Below are positions 52,974 through 60,862 of a stretch of DNA of 64,000 bases, in pieces. The stretch lies in the NCBI RefSeq assembly GCF_025567315.1, contig NZ_JAOQJE010000009.1, forward strand, positions 60,593-124,592, written 5' to 3'. Origin of the DNA: Agathobaculum ammoniilyticum. GTDB taxonomy: Bacteria; Bacillota; Clostridia; Oscillospirales; Butyricicoccaceae. The position numbers and the translations under genes were made by a program. Each line of letters opens with the position of its first letter. The first letter of the stretch is position 1. Below the pieces are notes generated by a model, which saw only the letters and a list, made by a program, of their open reading frames with translations, searched no databases and was not told the DNA's origin.

Positions 52974-54010
52974 GGTTCCACTCCTTGCTCTCCGTTCGGG
53001 TACAGCAGGATCTTGATGCCCTTGCTGCCTTGCATTTCCTCAAAGCCGCGCTGCCAGTCTTCCAGATCGTAGCGGCTGGTGATCAGATGGTCGACCTGCA
53101 CCTTGCCGCTGGCCATCAGCTCGATCGCCATTTCCCAGTTGTGGTACTGGTGGCCGAACGTGCCGACAATTTGTAGCTCCTTTGCGGTCAGCAGGGAGTA
53201 ATCGATGGTCAGCTCGGGCTTGGTCAGGCCGAGCTGGATGAACGTGCCGGCCTTTTTGACTGCCTTCATGGCCTGCCGTATCGCAGGCTCCGCACCGGTG
53301 CAGTCCACGGCGACGTCAAAGCCCCTGCCGCCAGTCAGCTCCTGCATCGCTTCGTCGGTCAGTCGGGTCAGTGTCACGTCGATACCGGCGCGTCGGGCGG
53401 CATCTAGCCGTTCCTGATCCTGCGGCAGACCGACGAGCACGGTTTTCGCGCCGCACGAGCGGGCGGCCTGCGCCACAAGCTGTCCGATCGCGCCCGGCCC
53501 CATGACCAGCACGCGGTCGGCAGCGGTAAGCGCCGTATGGTCGAGCAGGCCGTGCAGCGCAACGGCGAACGGCTCGCACAGAGCGGCCTTGTCAAAGTCC
53601 AGGCTGTCCGGTATCTTGTGGACAATGCCCTGCCGCACAGCGATGTATTCCGCCATGGCGCCGTTGACGCCGTAGCCGATGGAAAGCCGCCTGTCGCACA
53701 TCAGTTCCCGACCGCTGCGGCAATAAGCGCATTTCCCGCAGACGACCTGTGCGGTCTCGCTGACCACGCGGTCGCCCGGCTGCAGACCGGTGACGTTGCG
53801 GCCAAGCCCAACGACCACGCCGGAATACTCGTGGCCCAGGATGACGGGCGGGTTGCTCCAGGTGGTGCCGTGCCATATCTTGATATCCGTGCCGCAGATA
53901 CCCGCCGCGGCCACGCGGATGAGGACCTCGTCCGGCCCCGGTACGGGGCGCTCGGTTTCGCGCAGCGCGACATGGCCCGCGCCGGACTCCCATTTCATCA
54001 ATGCTTTCAT
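52970..54010 (-). CDS. Zn-dependent medium-chain dehydrogenase (first gene of the sigma-54 operon)
   Basis: About 346 aa with GICGTDIKIWHG, GHEYSGVVVG, CGKCAYCRSGRELMC and GPGAIGQL. Start ATG 54010 (MKALMKWESGAG) behind AAAAGGGGAA; the longer frame to 54178 runs through the promoter. About 60 bp downstream of a sigma-54 promoter. Similar in design to the second and third dehydrogenases of the operon. Confidence 0.9.
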   Translation of the reverse strand: MKALMKWESGAGHVALRETERPVPGPDEVLIRVAAAGICGTDIKIWHGTTWSNPPVILGHEYSGVVVGLGRNVTGLQPGDRVVSETAQVVCGKCAYCRSGRELMCDRRLSIGYGVNGAMAEYIAVRQGIVHKIPDSLDFDKAALCEPFAVALHGLLDHTALTAADRVLVMGPGAIGQLVAQAARSCGAKTVLVGLPQDQERLDAARRAGIDVTLTRLTDEAMQELTGGRGFDVAVDCTGAEPAIRQAMKAVKKAGTFIQLGLTKPELTIDYSLLTAKELQIVGTFGHQYHNWEMAIELMASGKVQVDHLITSRYDLEDWQRGFEEMQGSKGIKILLYPNGEQGVEP

Positions 54011-54073
54011 GCTTCTGTTCCCCTTTTGCTGTCCAGCCGTTTTTTGCAGGGATCTTATATAAAAGATAGAGAA

Positions 54074-54088
54074 GCAACTCCTGTGCCA
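54074..54088 (-). promoter_or_regulatory. Sigma-54 promoter P1 of the 13-gene operon
   Basis: Minus strand TGGCACAGGAGTTGC: the -24 GG and -12 GC are separated by exactly 10 bp and both half-elements match the TGGCAC-N5-TTGC consensus. It lies 64 bp before the first dehydrogenase gene. Confidence 0.9.
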
Positions 54089-54254
54089 ACTGTACCGTCG
54101 CTCCGAAAAAACCCGCTTTTTTACAGAAGGCCGGATTGCCGCCCGGCGTGGGAAAACAGGGACGCATCTGACCCGCAATCGACGGGACGGGCTTCATGTG
54201 GTTTGTGCAATATATATAATAATAATTTGTATTATTCTGTGCATTTTTATTTTA

Positions 54255-54378
54255 TGTGACAACGAAGTGGCACATGTGACAGGAAAGGGAAGGAAGCAAT
54301 TGCTGAAAAAGGAATACTTTGCCGTGAGGGGCACGGCTTTGCAGCGGTTTTTCGAAAGTGTGTCACACTTTTGTCACA
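54255..54378. promoter_or_regulatory. Candidate upstream activator sites (TGTGACA/TGTCACA)
   Basis: Two TGTGAC copies at 54255 and 54275, 20 bp apart, and two TGTCACA copies at 54361 and 54372, 11 bp apart, in inverted orientation to the first pair. They are 170-290 bp upstream of P1 and just ahead of the activator gene, a usual place for enhancer sites of sigma-54 activators. Confidence 0.6.
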
Positions 54379-54443
54379 TAGGGACACACAGCGCCCCAGT
54401 CGGCCGGGGACAGCGGGAGGGAAACGGCGGAATTTATTTTTTT

Positions 54444-54472
54444 CGTGCAAAATTCTGGTTTTGGTGTATAAT
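54444..54472 (+). promoter_or_regulatory. Promoter of the sigma-54 activator gene
   Basis: Perfect -10 TATAAT (54467-54472) with a weak -35, 41 bp before the start codon. Confidence 0.5.
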
Positions 54473-54512
54473 AATGACACACTGAAACGCAATGCTTTGA
54501 AAGGAGGAGCCT

Positions 54513-56507
54513 TTGTTGATTGCAGAAGCGAAACGCGAGCAGATGGAACGGGCCAGATATCAATTTTTTCACAGCGGGGCGGAAGACTACAGCGTGTTTC
54601 CCAAAGTGGTTTATGATTCCTGGAAGCGTTCGCTGGCCTATGGGCTTGATCCGGAGAAGCAATCCGTTAAAAGGCTCGCGCCGGAGGAGCTGGAGGCCCG
54701 CCGCCGGAAAAACGCGGTGCTGATGGAGGTTGCCACCTCCTTTATGGAGTTCCTGCATACCCTGGTCAAGGGATCGGGCTTTGTACTTCTCCTGTCGGAC
54801 AGCGACGGGTATATCCTGAAGCTGATCGGGGATAAGGACGCGGTGGCTGACATCCAGTCAAAGGAAAACCCGCTGGTGGAAGGGGCGTGCCGGCATGAAT
54901 CGGTGTTCGGCACGGGCGGGATCGGCACGCCGATGGCGATTCGGAAGCCCGTCCAGCTTGCCTCCTACGAGATGTTTTATCCGTCCGAGCATGAGTTTAC
55001 TGGAATCGGCGCGCCGCTGATCGACGCGGACGGCCGGCTGTGGGGCGCGATCTGCATGTCGGGCGCCTGGAATCAGACGCACCCGCACACGCTGGGGCTG
55101 GTGGCTGCGGCAAGCTACGCGATCATGCGGCAGTTTTCGCTGCAAAGGCTGTACAACCGCCTTGCTGCGGCGGAAAACCAGCTTCAAACCATCATTTCGA
55201 CCATCAACCAGGGCGTGTTCCTGCTGGACAGCGGCTATACCATCGTCAAAACAAACGACACCGCGCTGCAGATCCTGGGCTATACCAAGGACGAGCTGCT
55301 CCGGCAGTCCATCCTGGAAATCATGCCCTCGTTCGACTTCTTCAAGATGAAGAAAAACGTATATGACCGCGATTTGACGGTGCAGGGCAAATACGGCACA
55401 ATCCGCGCGTTTGTCACGATACAGATGGTACAGAACGCCGCCTCAAGCGATGGCTCGGGCCTGTTGATCACCTTCCGGCAGAGTCCGGAGGTGCGCAAAT
55501 TCGTCACAAAATATATCGGCGCGACCGCCTCGTTCAACTTTGACGACATCATCGGGCAGTCCTCCGCCATCACAACCGCCAAGGCATACGCCCAGATCGC
55601 AAGCACCAACTCCGCGAACGTGCTGCTGCTCGGGGAGAGCGGTACGGGAAAGGAACTGTTCGCGCAGTCGATCCACAACAGTAGCGAATTCGCCTGCGGG
55701 CCGTTTGTGGCGGTGAACTGCGGCGCGATACCCAAGAGCCTGGTCGAGAGCGAGCTGTTCGGCTACGAGTCGGGCGCGTTCACCGGCGCGAAGCGCGAGG
55801 GCAGCGCCGGCAAATTCGAGCTGGCCAACAACGGCACGATCTTTCTGGACGAGATCGGCGATATGCCTTACGAGGTGCAGGTCCACCTGCTGCGCATCCT
55901 GCAGACGCGCGAGGTGACGCGCGTCGGGGGGAAGAAGCCGATCCCGCTCAATATCCGCATCATTGCGGGTACCAATGTGGACCTGCAGCAGGCGATTGAG
56001 GAAAAGACCTTCCGCAGCGACCTGTATTACCGTCTGAACGTCCTTTCCCTCCAGATACCGACGCTGCGCGAGCGGCAGGAGGATATCCCGATACTTACAG
56101 ATTATTTCATCCGCAAATACCAGCCGGCGGGCAAGGCGCAGATACGCGGCGTTACAGACGAGGTGATGCGGCTCTTCCTGGAATACCCATGGCCGGGTAA
56201 TATCCGCGAGCTGGAAAATACGGTCGAGCGCGCCTGCCTGCTGACGACCGATGTGTATATCCGGCCGGAGCATATCACGGCGTCGGTGCTGCGTTACCGC
56301 GCGCCGGCCGCGCCTGCACCGGCGGTAAACGAGCCGGCGCGCGGCACGATCCACGATGCGGAACGGGAGCTGATCCTCAAACAGCTCAACGAGTCGCGCG
56401 GCAACGTCAAAAACGCGGCGGCGCGTCTGGGCATTAGCCGGAGGACGCTGTACCGCAAAATGCAGAAGCTGGAGATCGATTACCAGCACCTGCGCCGGCG
56501 GGAATGA
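54513..56507 (+). CDS. Sigma-54-dependent activator, GAF-PAS-AAA+-Fis (AcoR-like)
   Basis: 664 aa. GAF-type sensor (residues 60-210), PAS domain (220-330, QGVFLLDSGYTIVKTNDTAL), AAA+ ATPase (345-580) with Walker A GESGTGKE and the sigma-54-contact loop GAFTGA, and C-terminal Fis-type HTH (625-660). It would sense a small molecule and open sigma-54 promoters. Start is TTG (54513 or 54516) behind GGAGGAG. Divergent from the operon it presumably controls. Confidence 0.95.
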   Translation: MLIAEAKREQMERARYQFFHSGAEDYSVFPKVVYDSWKRSLAYGLDPEKQSVKRLAPEELEARRRKNAVLMEVATSFMEFLHTLVKGSGFVLLLSDSDGYILKLIGDKDAVADIQSKENPLVEGACRHESVFGTGGIGTPMAIRKPVQLASYEMFYPSEHEFTGIGAPLIDADGRLWGAICMSGAWNQTHPHTLGLVAAASYAIMRQFSLQRLYNRLAAAENQLQTIISTINQGVFLLDSGYTIVKTNDTALQILGYTKDELLRQSILEIMPSFDFFKMKKNVYDRDLTVQGKYGTIRAFVTIQMVQNAASSDGSGLLITFRQSPEVRKFVTKYIGATASFNFDDIIGQSSAITTAKAYAQIASTNSANVLLLGESGTGKELFAQSIHNSSEFACGPFVAVNCGAIPKSLVESELFGYESGAFTGAKREGSAGKFELANNGTIFLDEIGDMPYEVQVHLLRILQTREVTRVGGKKPIPLNIRIIAGTNVDLQQAIEEKTFRSDLYYRLNVLSLQIPTLRERQEDIPILTDYFIRKYQPAGKAQIRGVTDEVMRLFLEYPWPGNIRELENTVERACLLTTDVYIRPEHITASVLRYRAPAAPAPAVNEPARGTIHDAERELILKQLNESRGNVKNAAARLGISRRTLYRKMQKLEIDYQHLRRRE

Positions 56508-56523
56508 CAGGGGAAAATGATGC

Positions 56524-56568
56524 GGGGAGCCCTCCGCTTGCAGCCGCAAGCGGAGGGCTCCCCGGTTT
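56524..56568 (+). terminator. Terminator of the activator gene
   Basis: Perfect 18-bp stem GGGGAGCCCTCCGCTTGC, loop AGCC, then GGTTTTT. The 144 bp to the next gene end show no further feature. Confidence 0.9.
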
Positions 56569-56712
56569 TTGTATGGATACGCTGGGCCTGCCGACAGGTT
56601 GACAATAAGAAAGAGTTAAAAGGAAGAGATATATAGCACAATTGAATCAAGGAGAAAGCAGGCCCAGGGTATCGAAAGAGAAAGAAAAGGAGATTGTCGG
56701 GAATGAAAGGGA

Positions 56713-57849
56713 TTACAGCCGCGCCTGATAGATCGCGGTGATATCCTCCAGAGTCAGGGGGATATAGTTGTTTTTCAGCAGCCGCTGCTGATTGTCGATG
56801 GTGCTTTGGGCAAAGACAGGGATGTCCTCCCAGGTGACGCCGTAATCCGCCATGCGCTTCCGTTCCAGCACCCTGGACAGCAGGCATTCCAGCAGGTCGA
56901 TGCCAGTGTCTCCCTCAAGCTCCGCGCCGCTGCCGGCCGCGGCAATCGTATTCTGCAGGAAATGGTCCAGCGTGCGGATTTTTCCGTCCGGCTTCTTTTC
57001 CTGGTATTTGCGCAGGACGTCGGTAAAGAACTGGTAGTTGCTTTCGCCATGCGCCACATGGTATTTGCCGCCCAGGGCGTAGCTCATCGCGTGGACTGCG
57101 GCGCAGCCGCTGTTGCTGAACGCGATGCCCGCGTAATTGCTGGCGCGCAGGTATTCCGCGCTGCTCTGGAAGCGCGCGTGCTGCCCGCGCTCGGCGATCT
57201 GGCAGTAGCCGCGCAGGATATCCTGCATGGCCTGCAGGGAGTACATCTCGGTATACGGAGTTGCGCTGGGGCTGAGGTAGGACTCGACCGCGTGGATGAG
57301 CGCGTCGATCGAACTGGTGGCAAACACGCTGTACGGCAGGCTTTGCAGGAATTCCGGAATGAGCACGGCGTGGTCGGCGAACATGGCGGGGGAGACAAGC
57401 CCTTGCTTGGTACCCAGCCTGGTGCGGTTGAGGATGGAGATATTGGTCACCTCGCTGCCGGTGCCGCAGGTCGTCGGGATGATGATGAGCCGGCGCGCCT
57501 TGGTCAGGCCCACCATATTGTCGTACAGTTCGTCCACCGTTGCGCCGCCGCCGAGGACCAGAACCTTGGCGATATCGATGACCGTGCCGCCGCCGATCGC
57601 GATCACACGGTCGTAATTTCCCTTGGCGGCTTCGTCCAGGATGGCCTGCGTCATGGTGTCGGTCGGCTCGCCCAGGCCGAATTTCTCTTGATAGATCCGG
57701 CCGCAAGGAAGCTCCAGCTTCTCGATAAAGGGCTTGTAAATGTATTCGTTGGTCAGGATCAGGTCGGACGCACACAGCGTAAATTCCTCCGCAAAGTCTT
57801 TGAACGTATCAAACTGGTGGATTTCCGGCCCAATGTAAAGCTGTTTCAT
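56713..57849 (-). CDS. 4hbD: 4-Hydroxybutyrate dehydrogenase (Fe-ADH family)
   Basis: 378 aa. Collinear with the Clostridium kluyveri 4-hydroxybutyrate dehydrogenase: FDTFKDFAEEF, DLILTNEYIYKPF, QEKFGLGEP, IPTTCGTGSEVTN, SSIDALIHA, HAMSYALGGKYHVAHGE and the QQRLLKNNY end. Interconverts 4-hydroxybutyrate and succinate semialdehyde with NAD(H). ATG 57849 behind AAGGAAGGA; the longer frame upstream is out of register with the cupin gene. Links the locus to succinate semialdehyde. Confidence 0.93.
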   Translation of the reverse strand: MKQLYIGPEIHQFDTFKDFAEEFTLCASDLILTNEYIYKPFIEKLELPCGRIYQEKFGLGEPTDTMTQAILDEAAKGNYDRVIAIGGGTVIDIAKVLVLGGGATVDELYDNMVGLTKARRLIIIPTTCGTGSEVTNISILNRTRLGTKQGLVSPAMFADHAVLIPEFLQSLPYSVFATSSIDALIHAVESYLSPSATPYTEMYSLQAMQDILRGYCQIAERGQHARFQSSAEYLRASNYAGIAFSNSGCAAVHAMSYALGGKYHVAHGESNYQFFTDVLRKYQEKKPDGKIRTLDHFLQNTIAAAGSGAELEGDTGIDLLECLLSRVLERKRMADYGVTWEDIPVFAQSTIDNQQRLLKNNYIPLTLEDITAIYQARL

Positions 57850-57910
57850 AGTATCCTTCCTTTCTTTTCTTTCGCGTCCGGAGCGCTGGACGCGGCTGCA
57901 GTTGCGTGGT

Positions 57911-58288
57911 TCAGAAGTCAAAATCCTCGTAAAAGGTATATTGGATAGCGTCCGCGTTCGGCGCATAGAAGCAGACCATGTGCAGCGGGATATCGCCGGT
58001 GTTCCATACCATATGCGGCACGCCCTGCGGGAACAGCACCAGGGTTCCGGGCTCCAGCCCCATGACCTTGTCGCCGACCTTGACCTTTCCCGTTCCGGAA
58101 AGCACATAAACGGTCTCCTCGCCGTTGTCATGCGCGTGAGCGGGCTTGGCCTTGGCGCCCGGGTCATAGCTGACCGTGCAGATCGAGCTGTAACTCCCGC
58201 CGGTCTTTTCCGGTGTGTGCAGCCAATAGACTTGGCGGCCGTCAAAGACCTTTTTTTCTCCGTCCCGTTCGTGGATGCAAAGATTCAT
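57911..58288 (-). CDS. Cupin-domain protein (second of two)
   Basis: 125 aa. Metal motif 1 PAHAHDNGEETVYVLSG and motif 2 GVPHMVWNTG. ATG 58288 is chosen because GGGAG is nine bases upstream; ATG 58297 is too close. Between sigma-54 promoter P2 and 4hbD. Paralogue of the cupin at 46547-46921, so each arm of the locus carries one. Enzyme or ligand sensor, unknown. Confidence 0.85.
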   Translation of the reverse strand: MNLCIHERDGEKKVFDGRQVYWLHTPEKTGGSYSSICTVSYDPGAKAKPAHAHDNGEETVYVLSGTGKVKVGDKVMGLEPGTLVLFPQGVPHMVWNTGDIPLHMVCFYAPNADAIQYTFYEDFDF

Positions 58289-58358
58289 GCAAAACATCTC
58301 CCATCTGAAAAATTTATCGTCCCATCACGTAGGCGAACATATTATACTGATTTGTGCA

Positions 58359-58373
58359 GCAAAAACGGTGCCA
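58359..58373 (-). promoter_or_regulatory. Sigma-54 promoter P2 of cupin-4hbD
   Basis: Minus strand TGGCACCGTTTTTGC: perfect TGGCAC and TTGC with GG-N10-GC spacing, 71 bp before the cupin start and in the gap after rpoN. Confidence 0.9.
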
Positions 58374-58426
58374 TCCAAGCGGAACGCGGGAAAAATATCA
58401 GGTGTGCGCGGCGTTTTTTCAAGTTT

Positions 58427-59737
58427 TCAAGCGGGACCGGACGGTCCCTCCCGCCGCGCGAACGCGGAGGGGATGCACATTTCCTGCCGGTATTTCGCGA
58501 CCGTGCGGCGGGAGATATAGATGCCCTGCTCCTCCAGCAGGGCGGAGAGCTTCTGGTCGCTGTATGGGGCGTCGGCCGGCTCGCGCTGGATCAACCCGCG
58601 GATGCGGGCGCGCACATCCTGGGCGTTCGCGCTGACACCCTCGGCGGACACCTCCTGAGAAAACAGGCCGCGCAGCGCGAGCGTGCCGTGCGTCGGCGTT
58701 TCGATGTATTTCCCTTTCACGGCGCGGGAAACCGTGGACGGGTGGACCTGAAGCTGCGCCGCCAGCTGGCTCATGGTCATCGGCGCGAGCGGGCCGCGTC
58801 CGTCCAGCCACGGGCGTTGGCGCGCGATGACTGCGCGGATCAGCCGCAGGAGGGTTTCGCGGCGCTGAGCGAGAGCGCTGATAATCAGACGGGCGCGGTC
58901 GAGCGACTGCTTCAGGTAGGTGTGCAGCTCGGGGGACTGGGCCTGCTGATAGAGCGCCGCGCAGTAGGGGCTGACGCAGTAGGTGTCGGCCGTGCGGTCG
59001 TTGAGCAGGATCTCCCAGCCGCCGTCGGTTTTGCGCAGCGTGATATCCGGCATAAGGTAGGGCGCGTCCCCGCCCACAAGTCCGTTCAGCGGATGGGGGG
59101 AAAGCTCCTTCAGGAGGTCGATATAACGGGCGAGCGCTTTGCGGGGCAGATGCAGCTCGTCGGCAATCTTGGCGTAATAGCCGGAGGCGATCTCGCTCAG
59201 ATACCGCAGGATGATGCTGCGCAGCGTGTCGTCAAGCAGACCGCGCGCCTGCGCCTGCCGGAGTAGACAGTGCGCGGCGTCCGCTGCGAAGATGCCGGGC
59301 GGATCAAGGCCGCGCAGGACCTCCAGGCAATGCGCCGCGGTGTCGGCGGGCATACCTGTGGACTGGTAGAACTCCGCAAGCGGCGTGCGGAACAGTCCAT
59401 CGTCGTCTGCCCAGTCCAGCAAAAGCAGAAAATCCCCAGCGTGGGCGCGGAAAGACGGATGCCGCTGCAGTTGGTCGAGGATATGCAGCTTCCACTGCTC
59501 CTCGTCGGTGTACAGGCCGCAGGAGGCCTCGTAGGAAAGCGGCTCCGCAGCGGGGGCGGTGCCTGTCCTCCAGCTGCTTTTCCACTCGAGCGCGGGGTTC
59601 TCTGTGAATTCCTCCTGCAGGAATTTCTCCAGCTCCTGGGCGGTCAGCTCGAGCATTTTCAGCGATTGCAGCTGCTGCTGGGACAGGATCATGTTTTGCG
59701 TCTGCTGCTGAACAGGGTGGTTTGCAAAGACGTCCAT
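58427..59737 (-). CDS. rpoN: RNA polymerase sigma-54 factor RpoN
   Basis: About 436 aa. Region I (QNMILSQQQLQSLKMLELTAQELEKFLQEE, quoted in part), core-binding region, HTH (MSQLAAQLQVHPSTVSRAVKGKYI) and the C-terminal RpoN box RRTVAKYRQ. Recognises GG-N10-GC promoters, two of which are in this locus. ATG 59737 behind AGAGGAAG; the longer frame upstream crosses a palindrome. Adjacent placement of rpoN, activator and target operons suggests a locus-dedicated sigma factor. Confidence 0.96.
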   Translation of the reverse strand: MDVFANHPVQQQTQNMILSQQQLQSLKMLELTAQELEKFLQEEFTENPALEWKSSWRTGTAPAAEPLSYEASCGLYTDEEQWKLHILDQLQRHPSFRAHAGDFLLLLDWADDDGLFRTPLAEFYQSTGMPADTAAHCLEVLRGLDPPGIFAADAAHCLLRQAQARGLLDDTLRSIILRYLSEIASGYYAKIADELHLPRKALARYIDLLKELSPHPLNGLVGGDAPYLMPDITLRKTDGGWEILLNDRTADTYCVSPYCAALYQQAQSPELHTYLKQSLDRARLIISALAQRRETLLRLIRAVIARQRPWLDGRGPLAPMTMSQLAAQLQVHPSTVSRAVKGKYIETPTHGTLALRGLFSQEVSAEGVSANAQDVRARIRGLIQREPADAPYSDQKLSALLEEQGIYISRRTVAKYRQEMCIPSAFARREGPSGPA

Positions 59738-59820
59738 CTGGTTCTTCCTCTCTGTCTTCGATCTGTGCGTTGAGGGGCTTTGCTTGGCGAGCAGTAAGCG
59801 CAACGGCACAAAAAAGTATA

Positions 59821-59859
59821 AAGCAAAACCCATGCCAACTTCTGGCATGGGTTTTGCTT
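59821..59859. promoter_or_regulatory. 17-bp-arm palindrome with sigma-54-like elements, upstream of rpoN
   Basis: AAGCAAAACCCATGCCA, loop ACTTC, TGGCATGGGTTTTGCTT: perfect arms. Each strand reads TGGCAT-N5-TTGC with GG-N10-GC spacing, so it resembles two back-to-back sigma-54 promoters 84-120 bp before rpoN. It may equally be a transcription hairpin. Confidence 0.55.
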
Positions 59860-59933
59860 GGCGAGAGGATGAGGCTGTGGACGCGTCCGGCACGTCAGCG
59901 CGCGGCAGGGATGCGCTGCGCCGGCGGGCAGAA

Positions 59934-59964
59934 AAAAGCCTGCAGCCATATGGCTGCAGGCTTT
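59934..59964 (-). terminator. Hairpin terminator after the tRNA-Leu fragment
   Basis: AAAGCCTGCAGCC/GGCTGCAGGCTTT stem, with a T-run on the minus strand, ten bases beyond the tRNA-like CCA end. It was probably the terminator of the original tRNA gene. Confidence 0.85.
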
Positions 59965-59972
59965 GAGGACGA

Positions 59973-60026
59973 TGGTGCCGCCAGCCGGAATCGAACCGGC
60001 ACAGTATCGCTACCGGAGGATTTTAA
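59973..60026 (-). tRNA. tRNA-Leu (TAA) 3' fragment, likely integration (att) scar
   Basis: Minus strand from the anticodon loop (TTAAAATCCTC) through a class II variable arm (CGGTAGCGATACTG), T-arm GCCGGTTCGATTCCGGC and acceptor TGGCGGCA-CCA. The 5' half (acceptor strand, D-arm, 5' anticodon stem) is replaced by AT-rich DNA, so it is not functional. Site-specific integrases use this exact tRNA part as attachment site. 60027-60208 holds no gene apart from tandem TTGGCA motifs near 60148-60162. Confidence 0.8.
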
Positions 60027-60208
60027 GTGTTCATATATATTTTTTATAATCCTTTAGGCTATATTATTAAGGCTTGTTTCGCGTTATTTGTTCTGAATTT
60101 TATAACTTTTTGAAGAGAACAGATTATTCGCAATTGCAGATTTGTTGGCAGAATGTTGGCAACAAGAAAAGCCCCATACCTTGTTGATTAAAAAAAGGAG
60201 TTTTCGTT

Positions 60209-60610
60209 ATGAAGATACTTTATACATATCATGATTTAGGTGGAGATGCAATCAAGCAGTTTTTACAAACACTTCACCCAAAGCAACAGGAACGACTGCT
60301 ATGGTTTATCACAATGCTGCTGTTGCCGCGCGATACGATAGGAAAACCACCGGTCAAGCATTTCCAAATGGATAGATACCGGCGGCTATTTGAATTGCGG
60401 GACAAATACAAGACGACCTTGAGCCGTGTTATTTTCACCTATGATTCCAAGGGGAATGTGATTATACTGGAAGCGTTTATCAAAAACCACAAACGGAAAA
60501 CGGATGCAGCACTTGAAACTGCACTGGCAAAACTGCGTCGAATCGAACACGATCCGGCGCAGTTTCTTTTGAAAATTGATACACCCGATTTGGTTAAACA
60601 AATTGTATAG
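60209..60610 (+). CDS. RelE/HigB-type (phage Gp49-like) toxin without antitoxin
   Basis: 133 aa, basic. Matches the Gp49-like RelE/HigB pattern: HPKQQERLLWFITML, KHFQMDRYRRLFELRDKYKTTLSRVIFTYDSKGNVIILEAFIKNHKRK (quoted for position only). RBS AAAAAGGAG. These toxins are normally followed by an HTH antitoxin; here only a 14-codon ORF (60624) with AGGAGG follows. Probably left behind by the integrated element next to the tRNA scar. Confidence 0.8.
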   Translation: MKILYTYHDLGGDAIKQFLQTLHPKQQERLLWFITMLLLPRDTIGKPPVKHFQMDRYRRLFELRDKYKTTLSRVIFTYDSKGNVIILEAFIKNHKRKTDAALETALAKLRRIEHDPAQFLLKIDTPDLVKQIV

Positions 60611-60723
60611 GAGGCGTTCGACAATGTACCTGCTTATTCACAGGCAACGTCCGCCGCCTGTTCGATAACGTGTTATATATTCTATAGGAAGGCAAGGTCG
60701 CTTCTCTTTATCCTGTGAAATCT

Positions 60724-60768
60724 TTGCAGGGAAGCCGCCGTATGATGTAAAAGCGGCTTCCCTTGCAA
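60724..60768 (+). terminator. Hairpin after the toxin gene
   Basis: TTGCAGGGAAGCCGC/GCGGCTTCCCTTGCAA stem with a 14-nt loop and a weak T-run; probable end of the toxin transcript. Confidence 0.6.
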
Positions 60769-60862
60769 TTGACAACATTTCGGTTCAAAATAATTTGGTT
60801 GACAGCATCGCGCACTCGCTGTAAAGTAAAGATACAGGAATGGAAAGCGAAGGTGAAATCTT

